Source of the DNA: an uncultured Blautia sp.
GTDB lineage: Bacteria > Bacillota > Clostridia > Lachnospirales > Lachnospiraceae
Assembly (NCBI GenBank): GCA_934371915.1
Contig: CAKROE010000003.1
Span: 30,759 to 94,758 of the forward strand
DNA: 64,000 nt
Reading direction: 5' to 3'
The stretch's first letter is position 1. Each line of letters starts with the position of its first letter. The notes under the pieces are model-generated. The model ran no database searches and had not been told where the DNA came from. It was given only the letters and a program-made list of their open reading frames with translations. A program made the position numbers and the translations under genes. Shown piece after piece: positions 24,563-33,858 of this stretch.

Positions 24563-25816
24563 ATGAAATTTAAAAAAATACATTCCGGTCTGATCGCACT
24601 CGGGCTCTGCTGTTCCCTGCTTCTTCAGACACCTGTTCTTGCAGCCGAAGAAACAGCTGATACAGCTGCCGCTTCCGCGATCTCAACGAACGATATAGCC
24701 GGATGGCCGCAGGGTCCGGATATCACATCCACTGCTGCCGTCATCATGGAAGACTCTACCAACACAACACTCTATGCCAAAAACATGGATCAGGTTCTTT
24801 ACCCGGGAGCTACCGTCAAAGTCATGACCACACTCCTTGCACTGGAAAATACGCAGCTTTCCGACCAGGTCACTATGACTGCAACCGGTGTATCAGGGGT
24901 TACCGACGGAGGAGCCAATATCTCTGCACAGATTGATGAGATTTTTACCGTAGAACAATGTCTGTATGCGATCATGCTTGCTTCTGCAAATGATGTTGCC
25001 CTTCAGCTTGCCGAGCACATCGGCGGATCTGTTGACGGCTTTGTTCAGATGATGAATGCACGTGCGACAGAACTTGGCTGTACCAACACGGTATTTACCA
25101 ACCCAACCGGTCTTCCGGATGAGAATCAGCATACAACGGCACACGATATGGCGCTGATCATGAAAGCCGCCGCCGACAACGAATCATTCCAGACAATTGC
25201 AGGTACTGCATCTTATACCATCCCGGCAACTAATGTTTCCGGCGGAGAACGAGTCCTGACCAACAATTTTTCTATGCTGACCAACAATAATGCTGCTTAT
25301 TATCAGTATTGTACAGGCGGACGTGAGGGCTATACCGAAGCATCCGGAAGCACCCTTGTCTGCAGTGCCCAGAAAAACGGCATCACCCTGATTGCAGTTG
25401 TCCTTCAGGGAGCATCTGGCACCACTGCCACCGAAGCAGCCAGCCTTTTAAATTACGGATTTGATAATTTCAATATACTCTCACTCGGAGATAACGACTT
25501 CAACATGGTATCCGGCGGAGATGTATATGTACCGGTTGGCACTACCGCCGATGCGCTGACTACACAGGACGGTGAAGTTCAGGACGGACAGTACAGCCGC
25601 CAGTATCTCTTCGGCGGAACAGCTGTCGGAACATCTGTCATGGCAGCCACACAGGACGAAGATACTTCTCTTGTCGATGCCAGTGTCCAAAATATGGACG
25701 CGGCCAAAAATTATACCGAAAACCGTAACAACCTTCCGTATTTTATTATCGGTGGTGTCGGTATCCTGCTTCTTCTCCTGATTCTTCTTCGCATCATCAA
25801 AGTTGCAAAAGCCTGA
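24563..25816 (+). CDS. DacF-like penicillin-binding-protein homologue with lost catalytic motifs
   Basis: The 417-aa protein has a signal peptide (about 1-28), a D-Ala-D-Ala carboxypeptidase (S11) fold to about 290, a further beta domain and a C-terminal membrane helix (about 392-412). Alignment by eye with the intact homologue at 37426-38745 shows the nucleophile motif SxxK as ATVK (Ala83, Lys86). The KTG motif is replaced by REG (254-256), while SAN (141-143) is kept. It therefore cannot work as a normal serine carboxypeptidase. The frame, signal, promoter and ribosome site (GGGAG) are intact, so it is not an obvious pseudogene. A structural, sensing or sugar-linked role is possible. Confidence 0.85.
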   Translation: MKFKKIHSGLIALGLCCSLLLQTPVLAAEETADTAAASAISTNDIAGWPQGPDITSTAAVIMEDSTNTTLYAKNMDQVLYPGATVKVMTTLLALENTQLSDQVTMTATGVSGVTDGGANISAQIDEIFTVEQCLYAIMLASANDVALQLAEHIGGSVDGFVQMMNARATELGCTNTVFTNPTGLPDENQHTTAHDMALIMKAAADNESFQTIAGTASYTIPATNVSGGERVLTNNFSMLTNNNAAYYQYCTGGREGYTEASGSTLVCSAQKNGITLIAVVLQGASGTTATEAASLLNYGFDNFNILSLGDNDFNMVSGGDVYVPVGTTADALTTQDGEVQDGQYSRQYLFGGTAVGTSVMAATQDEDTSLVDASVQNMDAAKNYTENRNNLPYFIIGGVGILLLLLILLRIIKVAKA

Positions 25817-25862
25817 ACTGATAAATTTTAATCAGAACAGAAAACATGTGTCGCGGCACATA

Positions 25863-25894
25863 AAAAGCAGCTGTCAGTTACGGCAGCTGCTTTT
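25863..25894. terminator. Bidirectional intrinsic terminator
   Basis: AAAAGCAGCTG (25863-25873) pairs perfectly with CAGCTGCTTTT (25884-25894) and is flanked by A and T runs. It separates the plus-strand carboxypeptidase-like gene from the convergent end of the rfbA-to-rfbD operon. Confidence 0.92.
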
Positions 25895-25897
25895 CTT

Positions 25898-26746
25898 TTA
25901 CATAATTTCTTTAAGATAACGTCCCAGTGCATCTTTCCAGTCCGGAAGACGGGTAAATCCATGTTCTTCCAGTTTCTTCTTTTCCATACGGCTGTTGGAA
26001 GGACGTTTTGCTTTTGCCGGATACTCTGCGGAGCTTACCGGGATTACCTTTACATCCATTCCTGCCTGACGGAAGATCTCTTTTGCAAAATCACACCAGG
26101 AAATATATCCGCCTTCATTCGTTGCATGATATTTTCCATATTCTTCTTTTTCCAGCATATCAACCAGAAGTCTTGCAAGGTCATATGTGTAAGTCGGTGT
26201 TCCGATCTGGTCATCGACAACAGTCAGTGTGTCATGTGTTTTTCCGAGATTCAGCATGGTCTTGATGAAGTTCTTTCCGTTCAGCCCAAATACCCACGCG
26301 ATACGGACAATATAATAATGCGGTGCATATTTTTCAACTGCAACTTCACCCTCGTATTTTGAAAGTCCATACACATTCAGAGGCTCTACAACCGGATCAT
26401 CCGGCTCCCACGGACGTGTTCCCTGTCCGTCAAAAACATAGTCTGTGCTGATGTAAACCATCGGAATGTCAAGTTTTCCACACATTTTTGCAATATTGGC
26501 CGTGCCATCCACATTTACCTTGTGGCAAACTTCCTGATTATCCTCAGCGGCATCTACTGCAGTCCATGCTGCACAGTGTACCACTTTGTCCGGATGAACT
26601 TCCGTCATTACTTTTTCAACGGCAGCGCTGTCTGTAATGTCCATCTCTGCAACATCCACACCGACACCTTCGTAGCCTCTTTTTGCAAGTTCGTTCATTA
26701 CATCATAGCCAAGCTGGCCTTTTACGCCTGTAACCAGTACTTTCAT
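25898..26746 (-). CDS. rfbD: dTDP-4-dehydrorhamnose reductase RfbD
   Basis: The 282-aa short-chain dehydrogenase/reductase has the nucleotide-binding start MKVLVTGVKGQLGYD, a STDYVFDG segment and the catalytic YGLSKYEGE (Tyr-x-x-x-Lys). It reduces dTDP-4-keto-L-rhamnose with NAD(P)H to dTDP-L-rhamnose, the last step of the pathway. It is the last gene of the long rfbA-rfbC-wzm-wzt-methyltransferase/kinase-GT-GT-rfbD operon, 12 bases after the GT gene, and ends at a strong terminator. Length and motifs are normal. Confidence 0.96.
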   Translation of the reverse strand: MKVLVTGVKGQLGYDVMNELAKRGYEGVGVDVAEMDITDSAAVEKVMTEVHPDKVVHCAAWTAVDAAEDNQEVCHKVNVDGTANIAKMCGKLDIPMVYISTDYVFDGQGTRPWEPDDPVVEPLNVYGLSKYEGEVAVEKYAPHYYIVRIAWVFGLNGKNFIKTMLNLGKTHDTLTVVDDQIGTPTYTYDLARLLVDMLEKEEYGKYHATNEGGYISWCDFAKEIFRQAGMDVKVIPVSSAEYPAKAKRPSNSRMEKKKLEEHGFTRLPDWKDALGRYLKEIM

Positions 26747-26758
26747 TTCTCGTTCCTC

Positions 26759-29203
26759 CTATATCCGTTTTAACGAAAAGTCCTGACTCTTTAATGTCAG
26801 GTTCGGATTATAATACGGGTCTCCATCCCGCATGATATCCGGCCATCGTCTTTCAAATGTCTGAATCTCTTTATTAAACCGGGCCACTTTCTCCGGAGTA
26901 TCTTCCAGACCTCTGGATTTGGACTCGTAATGATACAGTTCTGCATATGGGTTATACACGATCAGATATCCGGCAGTGCGCAGTTTCATACAGAAATCAA
27001 TATCATTAAATGCAACTGCCAGTTCTTCGGTAAGTCCTCCTACTTCCTCAAAAGCAGAACGTTTTACCATCATACATGCCGCGGTTACCGCGCTGTAATC
27101 CTGTGCACAGATAATCCTGTGGCAGTAACCGGTCGTTCCACGCGGCTGCAGTACAAAGCAATGTCCCGCAATTCCGCCAAAGCCGATCACGACTCCTGCA
27201 TGCTGGATCGTATCATCTTCGTAATACATACGTGCTCCGACTGCACCGACATCACTGCGCATACAATAGCCCAGTAATTCTTCCAGACAATCTTCGTTGA
27301 TGATCTCCGTATCGTTATTCAGCAGAAGGATGTATTCTCCTTTTGCAAATGTGGCACCATAATTGTTGATTGCAGAATAATTAAATTCTTTGTCCCAGTA
27401 AACAACATGTACTTTCGGATTCTGTGCTTCAACTTCCTTATAGTACTCAAAAGTGGAATCCTCGGTACTGTTATTCTCAACAATGATAAATTCATAATTC
27501 CGGTAAATAGATTTCTGTTCGATCGAATCCATGCAGCGTTTCAGATCATCGATGTGATCCTTGTTCGGGATGATGATCGAAATAAGCGGATCATGATCTC
27601 TGTGGAATTTTGTACGGTACAGTCCGAGAAATTCTCCCTGGTGCACTTCCGCATCGATTCCTGTTCTCTGGTAATGCGCCTCAATCGCACGCTTTCCGGC
27701 TTCAAACGCATACGTCTTGCTCTCCGGATTTTCCGCAGTGGAATCCTCATGGCATCTCCAGTGATAAAGGATTTTCGGCACATGATAGATTTCCTCCGGC
27801 TTCACAGCTTCGATACAGCGGAAAATAAAGTCATAATCCTGCGCCCCGTCATATTCTTTGCGGAGCATGCCAACCTGGTCAATGATTTTTCGGTCCACCA
27901 CAAACAGATGACAGATATAGTTTACCGTACAGAGCAGATCCGGATTGTAGTCCGGCTTGAAATGTGGCTGGAAAAACTTATGTCCGTCCATCGACATTTT
28001 ATCCTCGTCTGAATAAAGCAGACGAATCTCTCTGTTTTTATTTAATGCTTTCACACATTCAAACAGTGCATGTGGTGTCAGTTCATCATCATGATCTGCA
28101 AATGCGATATAATCTCCTGTTGCGATTTCAATTCCTGCATTTGTATTCTCGGAAATCTGAAGCGGCTCCCTGTGGGAAACAATACGTATCCTTTCATCTG
28201 ATGCGGCAAAAGATTTCAGAAGTTCCGCAATCGGTGAATTTTCTCCGCTTCCGTCGGAAAGACAGAGTTCCCAGTTCGGGTAAGTCTGTGCTTTCACCGT
28301 CTCTACCAGTTGACGCAGATATTTCTCCGGTGTTTTGTACAGCGGAATTACAATACTGATTTTGGGCTGATATTCAAATTTTTCTCTTCTCTGGCGCTCC
28401 AGTTCTTTCGCGTTCGGCAGATGACGCACGATCCATTTCTGATACGGAATCTCTCTCGTCGAAGCCGTTTTGATCTTATTTGCGATCTTGCCTGCCAGCG
28501 CGGCACTTCCCTGTGATTTCCAGTAGCGCATGCCTTTTTGCGCATATTTTTCTATTTTTTTGCGGAGGATGACTGCCGGCTGTAAATGTACCACATGGAC
28601 GGATTTCATCTCTCCTGCATAAAACACTACATAAACAACCTTTCCGGTAAGATTAGTCAGTTCTGCAAAAAATCCGGTCTTGTCCTCGTGCATCATTTCT
28701 TCATACATCTGCTCTACGTCAACGCGTTCTGTGCGGAGAATTTCTGCCTGGATCTTCTCTTTGTTTTCATTAAAGAGCTGGATGCGTACCGGCTGATCTG
28801 CCACTGCCCATCCACGGATTCGTAAGAAACCCTGCTGGATTTTTTCTTCTTCGATAAAAAACTGCGGTTTGCCTCTGCGCTTTTCCAGATTTTTTACTGC
28901 AATGGAAAACCAGCAGAACGTTTTATCCGGCATATCTGCATAAACACTCAGCTTCTGATATCCTTCCAATGCCTCCGGAAGCTGCACAGCCGCCGTAATA
29001 CGCTCGCCCCTCATCAGATCTGGATCTTTAAAACGCTCCAGTGCACTGACTACTTCCAGACGCTGAATCTCGGATTTTATTTCGGAACCATCCAGCATGG
29101 CACGCATCTTTGCTTCCTTCGGCCATGTCCCCTGCAGGATATAACAACATGGATCCTGCAGATGGAAGCGGTCCTTCGTTACCTCAAATATCTCTCTCGA
29201 CAT
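26759..29203 (-). CDS. Tandem GT2 glycosyltransferase with N-terminal extension (814 aa)
   Basis: Residues 1 to about 250 form an extension of beta-rich appearance without a known motif. Two GT2 domains follow. The first (about 280-520) has SIVIPLYKTPEKYL, FADHDDEL and a DGAQDYDFIF acid region. The second (about 540-805) has SIIIPNKDHIDDL, LLLNNDTEI and AVAFNDIDFC. It is a paralogue of the proteins at 29226 and 21351, most alike in the two catalytic domains. It lies between the sister GT gene and rfbD in the rhamnose operon, so it probably adds L-rhamnose or another local sugar. Two active sites suggest two linkages per protein. Confidence 0.85.
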   Translation of the reverse strand: MSREIFEVTKDRFHLQDPCCYILQGTWPKEAKMRAMLDGSEIKSEIQRLEVVSALERFKDPDLMRGERITAAVQLPEALEGYQKLSVYADMPDKTFCWFSIAVKNLEKRRGKPQFFIEEEKIQQGFLRIRGWAVADQPVRIQLFNENKEKIQAEILRTERVDVEQMYEEMMHEDKTGFFAELTNLTGKVVYVVFYAGEMKSVHVVHLQPAVILRKKIEKYAQKGMRYWKSQGSAALAGKIANKIKTASTREIPYQKWIVRHLPNAKELERQRREKFEYQPKISIVIPLYKTPEKYLRQLVETVKAQTYPNWELCLSDGSGENSPIAELLKSFAASDERIRIVSHREPLQISENTNAGIEIATGDYIAFADHDDELTPHALFECVKALNKNREIRLLYSDEDKMSMDGHKFFQPHFKPDYNPDLLCTVNYICHLFVVDRKIIDQVGMLRKEYDGAQDYDFIFRCIEAVKPEEIYHVPKILYHWRCHEDSTAENPESKTYAFEAGKRAIEAHYQRTGIDAEVHQGEFLGLYRTKFHRDHDPLISIIIPNKDHIDDLKRCMDSIEQKSIYRNYEFIIVENNSTEDSTFEYYKEVEAQNPKVHVVYWDKEFNYSAINNYGATFAKGEYILLLNNDTEIINEDCLEELLGYCMRSDVGAVGARMYYEDDTIQHAGVVIGFGGIAGHCFVLQPRGTTGYCHRIICAQDYSAVTAACMMVKRSAFEEVGGLTEELAVAFNDIDFCMKLRTAGYLIVYNPYAELYHYESKSRGLEDTPEKVARFNKEIQTFERRWPDIMRDGDPYYNPNLTLKSQDFSLKRI

Positions 29204-29225
29204 AATCTATATCCAACCTCGTTTC

Positions 29226-31664
29226 TCAGTCTTCTCTCAGGGAACAGTCAGCTTCTTTCAGGGACAGATTCGGGTTGTAATAAGGATCTCCCTTTGCCAT
29301 CTGCTCTCCCCACTTTTCTTCAAAGTGTTTTGTTTCTTTTTCAAAACGGAACTGCTTCTCCGGAGTATCTTCCATTCCCCTTGACTTGGATTCGTAGTGA
29401 TAAAGCTCCGCATATGGTGTAAATACGACTTTTTTGCCTGCTGCACGCGCCTTCATGCAAAGATCAATGTCATTGAATGCGACAACAAACTCTTCATCAA
29501 AACCACCAACTGCCTGGAAATCTTCTGCTTTCATAAGCATGCATGCCGCAGTCACGGCGCTGATTTCCTGTACATTTACTGCTCTTCCGAAATATCCTTT
29601 GTCTTCGCAGGATGCCATGCACATAATATGGCCTGCAATTCCGCCCATACCAAGTACAACTCCTGCATGCTGGATCAGGTTATCCGGATAGTAAAGCTTC
29701 GCTCCGACGATTGCAACATCCGGCTGCTGACAGATCATCAGCATTTCTTCAATCCATTCCGGACTGATCACTTCCACATCGTTATTCAGAAACAGCAGAT
29801 AGCTTCCTTTTGCTTCTTTTACAGCAAAATTATTGATTGCGGCATAGTTGAACCCTTCTTTCCATGTAAGTACCCGTGCTTTCGGATAACGCCAGGAAAG
29901 ATTTTTGTAATATTCAAAAGTCTCCTGCTCTTCGCTGTTGTTCTCGACGATCAGAATCTCGTAATTCTTCCAGGTAGATTTCTCATAAATAGAAGAAAGA
30001 CATTTCTCAAGATCATCAATATGGTCTTTATTCGGAATAATGATCGACACAAGCGGCTCGCCCTGAATCTTTACATGACTCCGGTACCAGCCCGGATGTT
30101 TCGTCATTTCTACTTCCGCTTCGATGCCGACTCTGCGGTAATGCTCCTGAATCGCACGGCATCCTGCTTCATATGCGTACGTCTTGCTCTCCGGATTTGC
30201 CGCAACAGAATTCATATGGCATCTCCAGTGATACAGCACCTTCGGAATATGAATCACCTGTTTTGCCTGCTCACAGCAGCGCAGGATAAAGTCATAATCC
30301 TGTGAACCGTCAAACTCCGGTCTGAGACCGCCGACCTGATCCACCAGTGCTTTCTTTACAACAAAGATATGGCAGATATAATTATTGTCCCTTAAACGGA
30401 ACAGGTTATAATCTGATTTGAAATGAGGTTCGAAGTAGAATTCCCCATCCATGCTCAGTTTATCTTCATCCGTATAAATAATCTCCGGTCCCTGATGATC
30501 ATTAATCGCCCTGGCGATCTCATACAGCGCATCCGGTTCCAGTGTATCATCATGGTCACTCAGCATCAGATATTCACCGGTTGCCATCTCGATTGCTTTA
30601 TTTGTATTAACGGAGATTCCGCCATTATCCTCCAGATGTTTATAGAAGATTCTTTTGTCCCTGCCATAACGCTTCTGAATGTATTCTTCTGCTTTCTGAT
30701 CCGGACTTCCGTCTGCCAGGCAGAGCTGCCAGTTCGTGTAAGTCTGTGCACATACAGAATCAATCAGTTCCTTCAGATATGGTATTGGTGTGCAGTACAG
30801 CGGAATCACAATACTGATCAGCGGATTCTGCTCAAAATGTGCATGTCGCTGTCTGCGGAGAGTCTTTCTGTCCGCTTTATGACGCTGAAACCATTCTTCA
30901 TAATCTTCTTTGCGTTCTCCGTTTTTGTCTTTGTGAAAAAGACGTCCCCAGAAGCTTTTTGCTTTCTCTTTTTCCTTCTGTTCCCTGCGAAGAGCCTTTA
31001 TGTCAATCTCATATGTTTTGGTTGTAGAATCACCGCAGAAATGAAGCACGATCCTGTTTCCCGGGATTTCGAGAAATGCTGCGGAAATGCTGAATCCGAT
31101 CTCCTGATTCCTGTAATCGTCGTCCAGATGGCGTCGTTCTACAACGTCCGGTCTGCGTCCTCTCGTAATCTTGCAATCGAGAAGTTCTGCATTTTCTTTA
31201 TGAACAGTTACTTCAACTTCACCTCTCTGATCTGTTGTCCATCCCTGAATCTCAAGCATCAGTCCGTAGAGAACTTCTATACGGTCAATGTGAAATTCAA
31301 CCAGCCTGTCCTTAACCAGTTCGTCCAACTCATCACCGGTATGCTCCCAGATTACAGTCTTTTCTTCTCCGTCCAGCAAAAGAAGTTCCAGTATGTCATA
31401 CTTCTGGCGAAGTTTCAGAACCTCCGGAATCGTTACCGTAAATCCAGGAAAAAAGCCTTCTGTCTCCACTTCCAGAGACTGTGCCACATCCGGTCGGTCA
31501 TACCGCTCTGCTTCCGGTATATCGATCACTTCATATCCGTCACCGATCAGCTGAAAACTGCATTCCTTCTTATCAGGATGCATATACCAGCCTACCAGGC
31601 TCAGCACATGTCCGTGTCTGTCATCATATCGTTCTTCATCAATACTGAAACAAAGTTTGTCCAT
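29226..31664 (-). CDS. Tandem GT2 glycosyltransferase with N-terminal extension (812 aa)
   Basis: The start at 31664 (MDKLCFSIDEE) is 10 bases after the upstream stop and follows AGGGG; the longer frame to 31730 would run into the neighbouring gene. An extension of about 270 residues contains two beta-rich repeats and a basic KEKAKSFWGRLFHKDKNGE linker. Two GT2 domains follow, with SIVIPLYCTPIPYL, LSDHDDTL and DGSQDYDFIL, then SIIIPNKDHIDDL, LFLNNDVEV and AVAFNDIDLC. It probably works with the 814-aa sister enzyme to build the repeating unit. Donor and linkage remain unknown. Confidence 0.85.
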   Translation of the reverse strand: MDKLCFSIDEERYDDRHGHVLSLVGWYMHPDKKECSFQLIGDGYEVIDIPEAERYDRPDVAQSLEVETEGFFPGFTVTIPEVLKLRQKYDILELLLLDGEEKTVIWEHTGDELDELVKDRLVEFHIDRIEVLYGLMLEIQGWTTDQRGEVEVTVHKENAELLDCKITRGRRPDVVERRHLDDDYRNQEIGFSISAAFLEIPGNRIVLHFCGDSTTKTYEIDIKALRREQKEKEKAKSFWGRLFHKDKNGERKEDYEEWFQRHKADRKTLRRQRHAHFEQNPLISIVIPLYCTPIPYLKELIDSVCAQTYTNWQLCLADGSPDQKAEEYIQKRYGRDKRIFYKHLEDNGGISVNTNKAIEMATGEYLMLSDHDDTLEPDALYEIARAINDHQGPEIIYTDEDKLSMDGEFYFEPHFKSDYNLFRLRDNNYICHIFVVKKALVDQVGGLRPEFDGSQDYDFILRCCEQAKQVIHIPKVLYHWRCHMNSVAANPESKTYAYEAGCRAIQEHYRRVGIEAEVEMTKHPGWYRSHVKIQGEPLVSIIIPNKDHIDDLEKCLSSIYEKSTWKNYEILIVENNSEEQETFEYYKNLSWRYPKARVLTWKEGFNYAAINNFAVKEAKGSYLLFLNNDVEVISPEWIEEMLMICQQPDVAIVGAKLYYPDNLIQHAGVVLGMGGIAGHIMCMASCEDKGYFGRAVNVQEISAVTAACMLMKAEDFQAVGGFDEEFVVAFNDIDLCMKARAAGKKVVFTPYAELYHYESKSRGMEDTPEKQFRFEKETKHFEEKWGEQMAKGDPYYNPNLSLKEADCSLRED

Positions 31665-31674
31665 AAATAATCCC

Positions 31675-33858
31675 CTATTTCTTTTTAATACTCCGGTACA
31701 GTTTCCATGCCTTTGTATTTTCCATTTCATGAATCTGGCGGTTCAGTCTCTGTATCTCCTGATCTTTCTCAGAAGAAATTATCGAAAAACTCTTCCAGAA
31801 TGCATCCTGCGCTTCTGTCTCTTTCATTACTTCAATCTCAACATGAAGTTTTCCTGCATTCTCCGGAATACTGTCTATTACAAACTGCGGATCCCCGCCA
31901 CCAAAATAATATCTGTTTTCTCCCATCGAAAAACCGTTGGAAGTAAAAGCAGCTTCTTTTCCGTTTTCAAATGTCAGTTTCTTAAGAATCAGTCCACCGG
32001 CAGCTTCGCCCGGATCGAGCCGCAGTCTACGTACATCGTCCGGAACAGTAATACAAAGATCCAGTCCGGATCTTGACATCGGATAAACAGCAGAATCCGC
32101 TTCTGAGAAATCACTGCCTCTGTCATAAAATACCTGCAGTCTTCTCAGCGCAAATGCCGCACGGATTCTGTCATAATAAGCCATCACATCTACTTTTCCG
32201 GGTGAAACCTCATCATACATAGAACGAAGCGGCACATGGCTTCCTTCCATATACTTCTGGAAATTACGTTCCATTTCTGCATAGATTTCCAGTTCCTCCT
32301 CTGAAATTCCAGCCTTTTTATAGAAATCAAGCTCACGCAATACTGCACGTTTGCCATCACTTTCCAGATAATAATGAATCATTCGATAAATAATAAAGTT
32401 GCACGGAACCGGGAATCGGAATGTCCATTCATAATCAATCACCGATACGCCACGATCCTGAAGCAGAATATTTGCCGGAACCAGATCGATATTGGATATA
32501 CCGCTGCAGCGATAATTTTCCTCCGGCGGAACATCTCCAAACACCTCGATAAATTCCGGTGTCTTAAAGAACATCTCGCCTGAATGAATACGGCGTACTT
32601 TATCAATATAAGTAAACAGAAGTTTTTCCAGTTCTTCATTCCTACCCTGCTCAAGCAGGTTGTCCAGACGTGCTTCCAGTGTCTCACCACTTAAGTATTC
32701 CAGTGAAACTCCATCAGCTTCTACCCTGCAGGAATTCAGTTTCAGACCTTCCCTGCCATAGAAGTCGGAAAGCTCTTTCTCAATCTTCGTAAGATTTCTT
32801 ACATGTGCTTCGGCTCTTACATCTGCCGGAACCTTGCGCACAACTTTTTCTTTCTTATTATTCTCACAGATTTCCGTGATGATTGAAAACTTTGGTGCAC
32901 GCTCGTTGGAAAACTTCGCATAGACCGTGCCGGTTTCCATTTTTTCCTTACTGATCAGAAGAAGGAATGAATTGGCAAAATCCGGATACATCTCATTTGC
33001 AAGCAATGTATCATATACTGAAGATTCCTGAAAGAGCTGCAGACGAAGCCGGTCGTAGTTTGTCTCCAGACGATTCAGTTCACCTTTCAGTGGAAGCCGT
33101 CTGTCTGAATAAACAGTCATCGGAAGCTTGTAATCCGGGAATGGATAATACCATTCTGCATGCAGATTTCCGGCATCGGAAAGAATCTGCAAAAATTCTT
33201 TTCTGGAAAAAGTTTTGACACCTTTGGTTGTCGGATAACCTTCCAGTCCTTCAAAAAGTGTACCGAAATGATCCTCCGTGCATCCTGCCCAGTATTTCAG
33301 GCCCAGACGATTCTCGATTGCAAGCACGATCTTTCCGTCCGGTTTCAGATGCTTTGAAATGATTTTTAAGAAATCTACATACGGTGTATCACTCTGGATA
33401 TAAGCTTCTCCATATTCAAAAACCCCGATCAGGGTAATGTAATCATATTTTTCTGTAAGTGTTTTCTCGACATCCTGAAAATTTCCCATCAGAATTTTCA
33501 GATTGTCACAGTCGCGATGTCTCCACGCGTTGATCTGACTGCGCTTCCTCGAAAGCTCGATACATGTCACCTGTTTTGCCTTCTTACAGAGTGCACCGGT
33601 AACCGCACCGCATCCGGAACCAATCTCGAGAACATTTTCTTCCCCGGTAAACGGAAGCCAGCTCAGAATATTTTCTCTGATATGAGAAAAATGATAAAGA
33701 ATCGGCCAGCTTGCACGCTCCGCAATCACCTGGTTCCATTCTTCCTCTCGGTAATTGCGCGCGATTTCCAGCATCTCGTCTTCAATTGCACCATCTGTAT
33801 ATAAATCTTTGCCCGGATAAAGTGTGTCATCCAGAAGAACCTGTCCGATTTTTTCCAT
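31675..33858 (-). CDS. Methyltransferase-kinase fusion, WbdD-like chain terminator candidate
   Basis: The 727-aa protein has a class I SAM methyltransferase domain (about 40-240), with VLEIGSGCGAVTG and the acidic CIELSRKR strand. A kinase-like domain (about 310-560) carries VVRKVP (Lys342) as a possible ATP lysine, NIDLVPANIL (Asp458, Asn463) as catalytic loop and VIDYEW (Asp475) as metal site. A beta-rich region and a short coiled coil at the end (about 695-727) follow. E. coli WbdD has the same order, methyltransferase then kinase then coiled coil, and caps O-antigen chains before ABC export. Here the gene overlaps wzt by one base (TAATG). The WbdD role is inference from domain order and context. 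Confidence 0.75.
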   Translation of the reverse strand: MEKIGQVLLDDTLYPGKDLYTDGAIEDEMLEIARNYREEEWNQVIAERASWPILYHFSHIRENILSWLPFTGEENVLEIGSGCGAVTGALCKKAKQVTCIELSRKRSQINAWRHRDCDNLKILMGNFQDVEKTLTEKYDYITLIGVFEYGEAYIQSDTPYVDFLKIISKHLKPDGKIVLAIENRLGLKYWAGCTEDHFGTLFEGLEGYPTTKGVKTFSRKEFLQILSDAGNLHAEWYYPFPDYKLPMTVYSDRRLPLKGELNRLETNYDRLRLQLFQESSVYDTLLANEMYPDFANSFLLLISKEKMETGTVYAKFSNERAPKFSIITEICENNKKEKVVRKVPADVRAEAHVRNLTKIEKELSDFYGREGLKLNSCRVEADGVSLEYLSGETLEARLDNLLEQGRNEELEKLLFTYIDKVRRIHSGEMFFKTPEFIEVFGDVPPEENYRCSGISNIDLVPANILLQDRGVSVIDYEWTFRFPVPCNFIIYRMIHYYLESDGKRAVLRELDFYKKAGISEEELEIYAEMERNFQKYMEGSHVPLRSMYDEVSPGKVDVMAYYDRIRAAFALRRLQVFYDRGSDFSEADSAVYPMSRSGLDLCITVPDDVRRLRLDPGEAAGGLILKKLTFENGKEAAFTSNGFSMGENRYYFGGGDPQFVIDSIPENAGKLHVEIEVMKETEAQDAFWKSFSIISSEKDQEIQRLNRQIHEMENTKAWKLYRSIKKK

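Noticed and set aside
24563..25816. Calling the carboxypeptidase-like gene a pseudogene
   Set aside because: The frame is full length with signal peptide, membrane anchor, ribosome site and promoter; only catalytic residues are changed.
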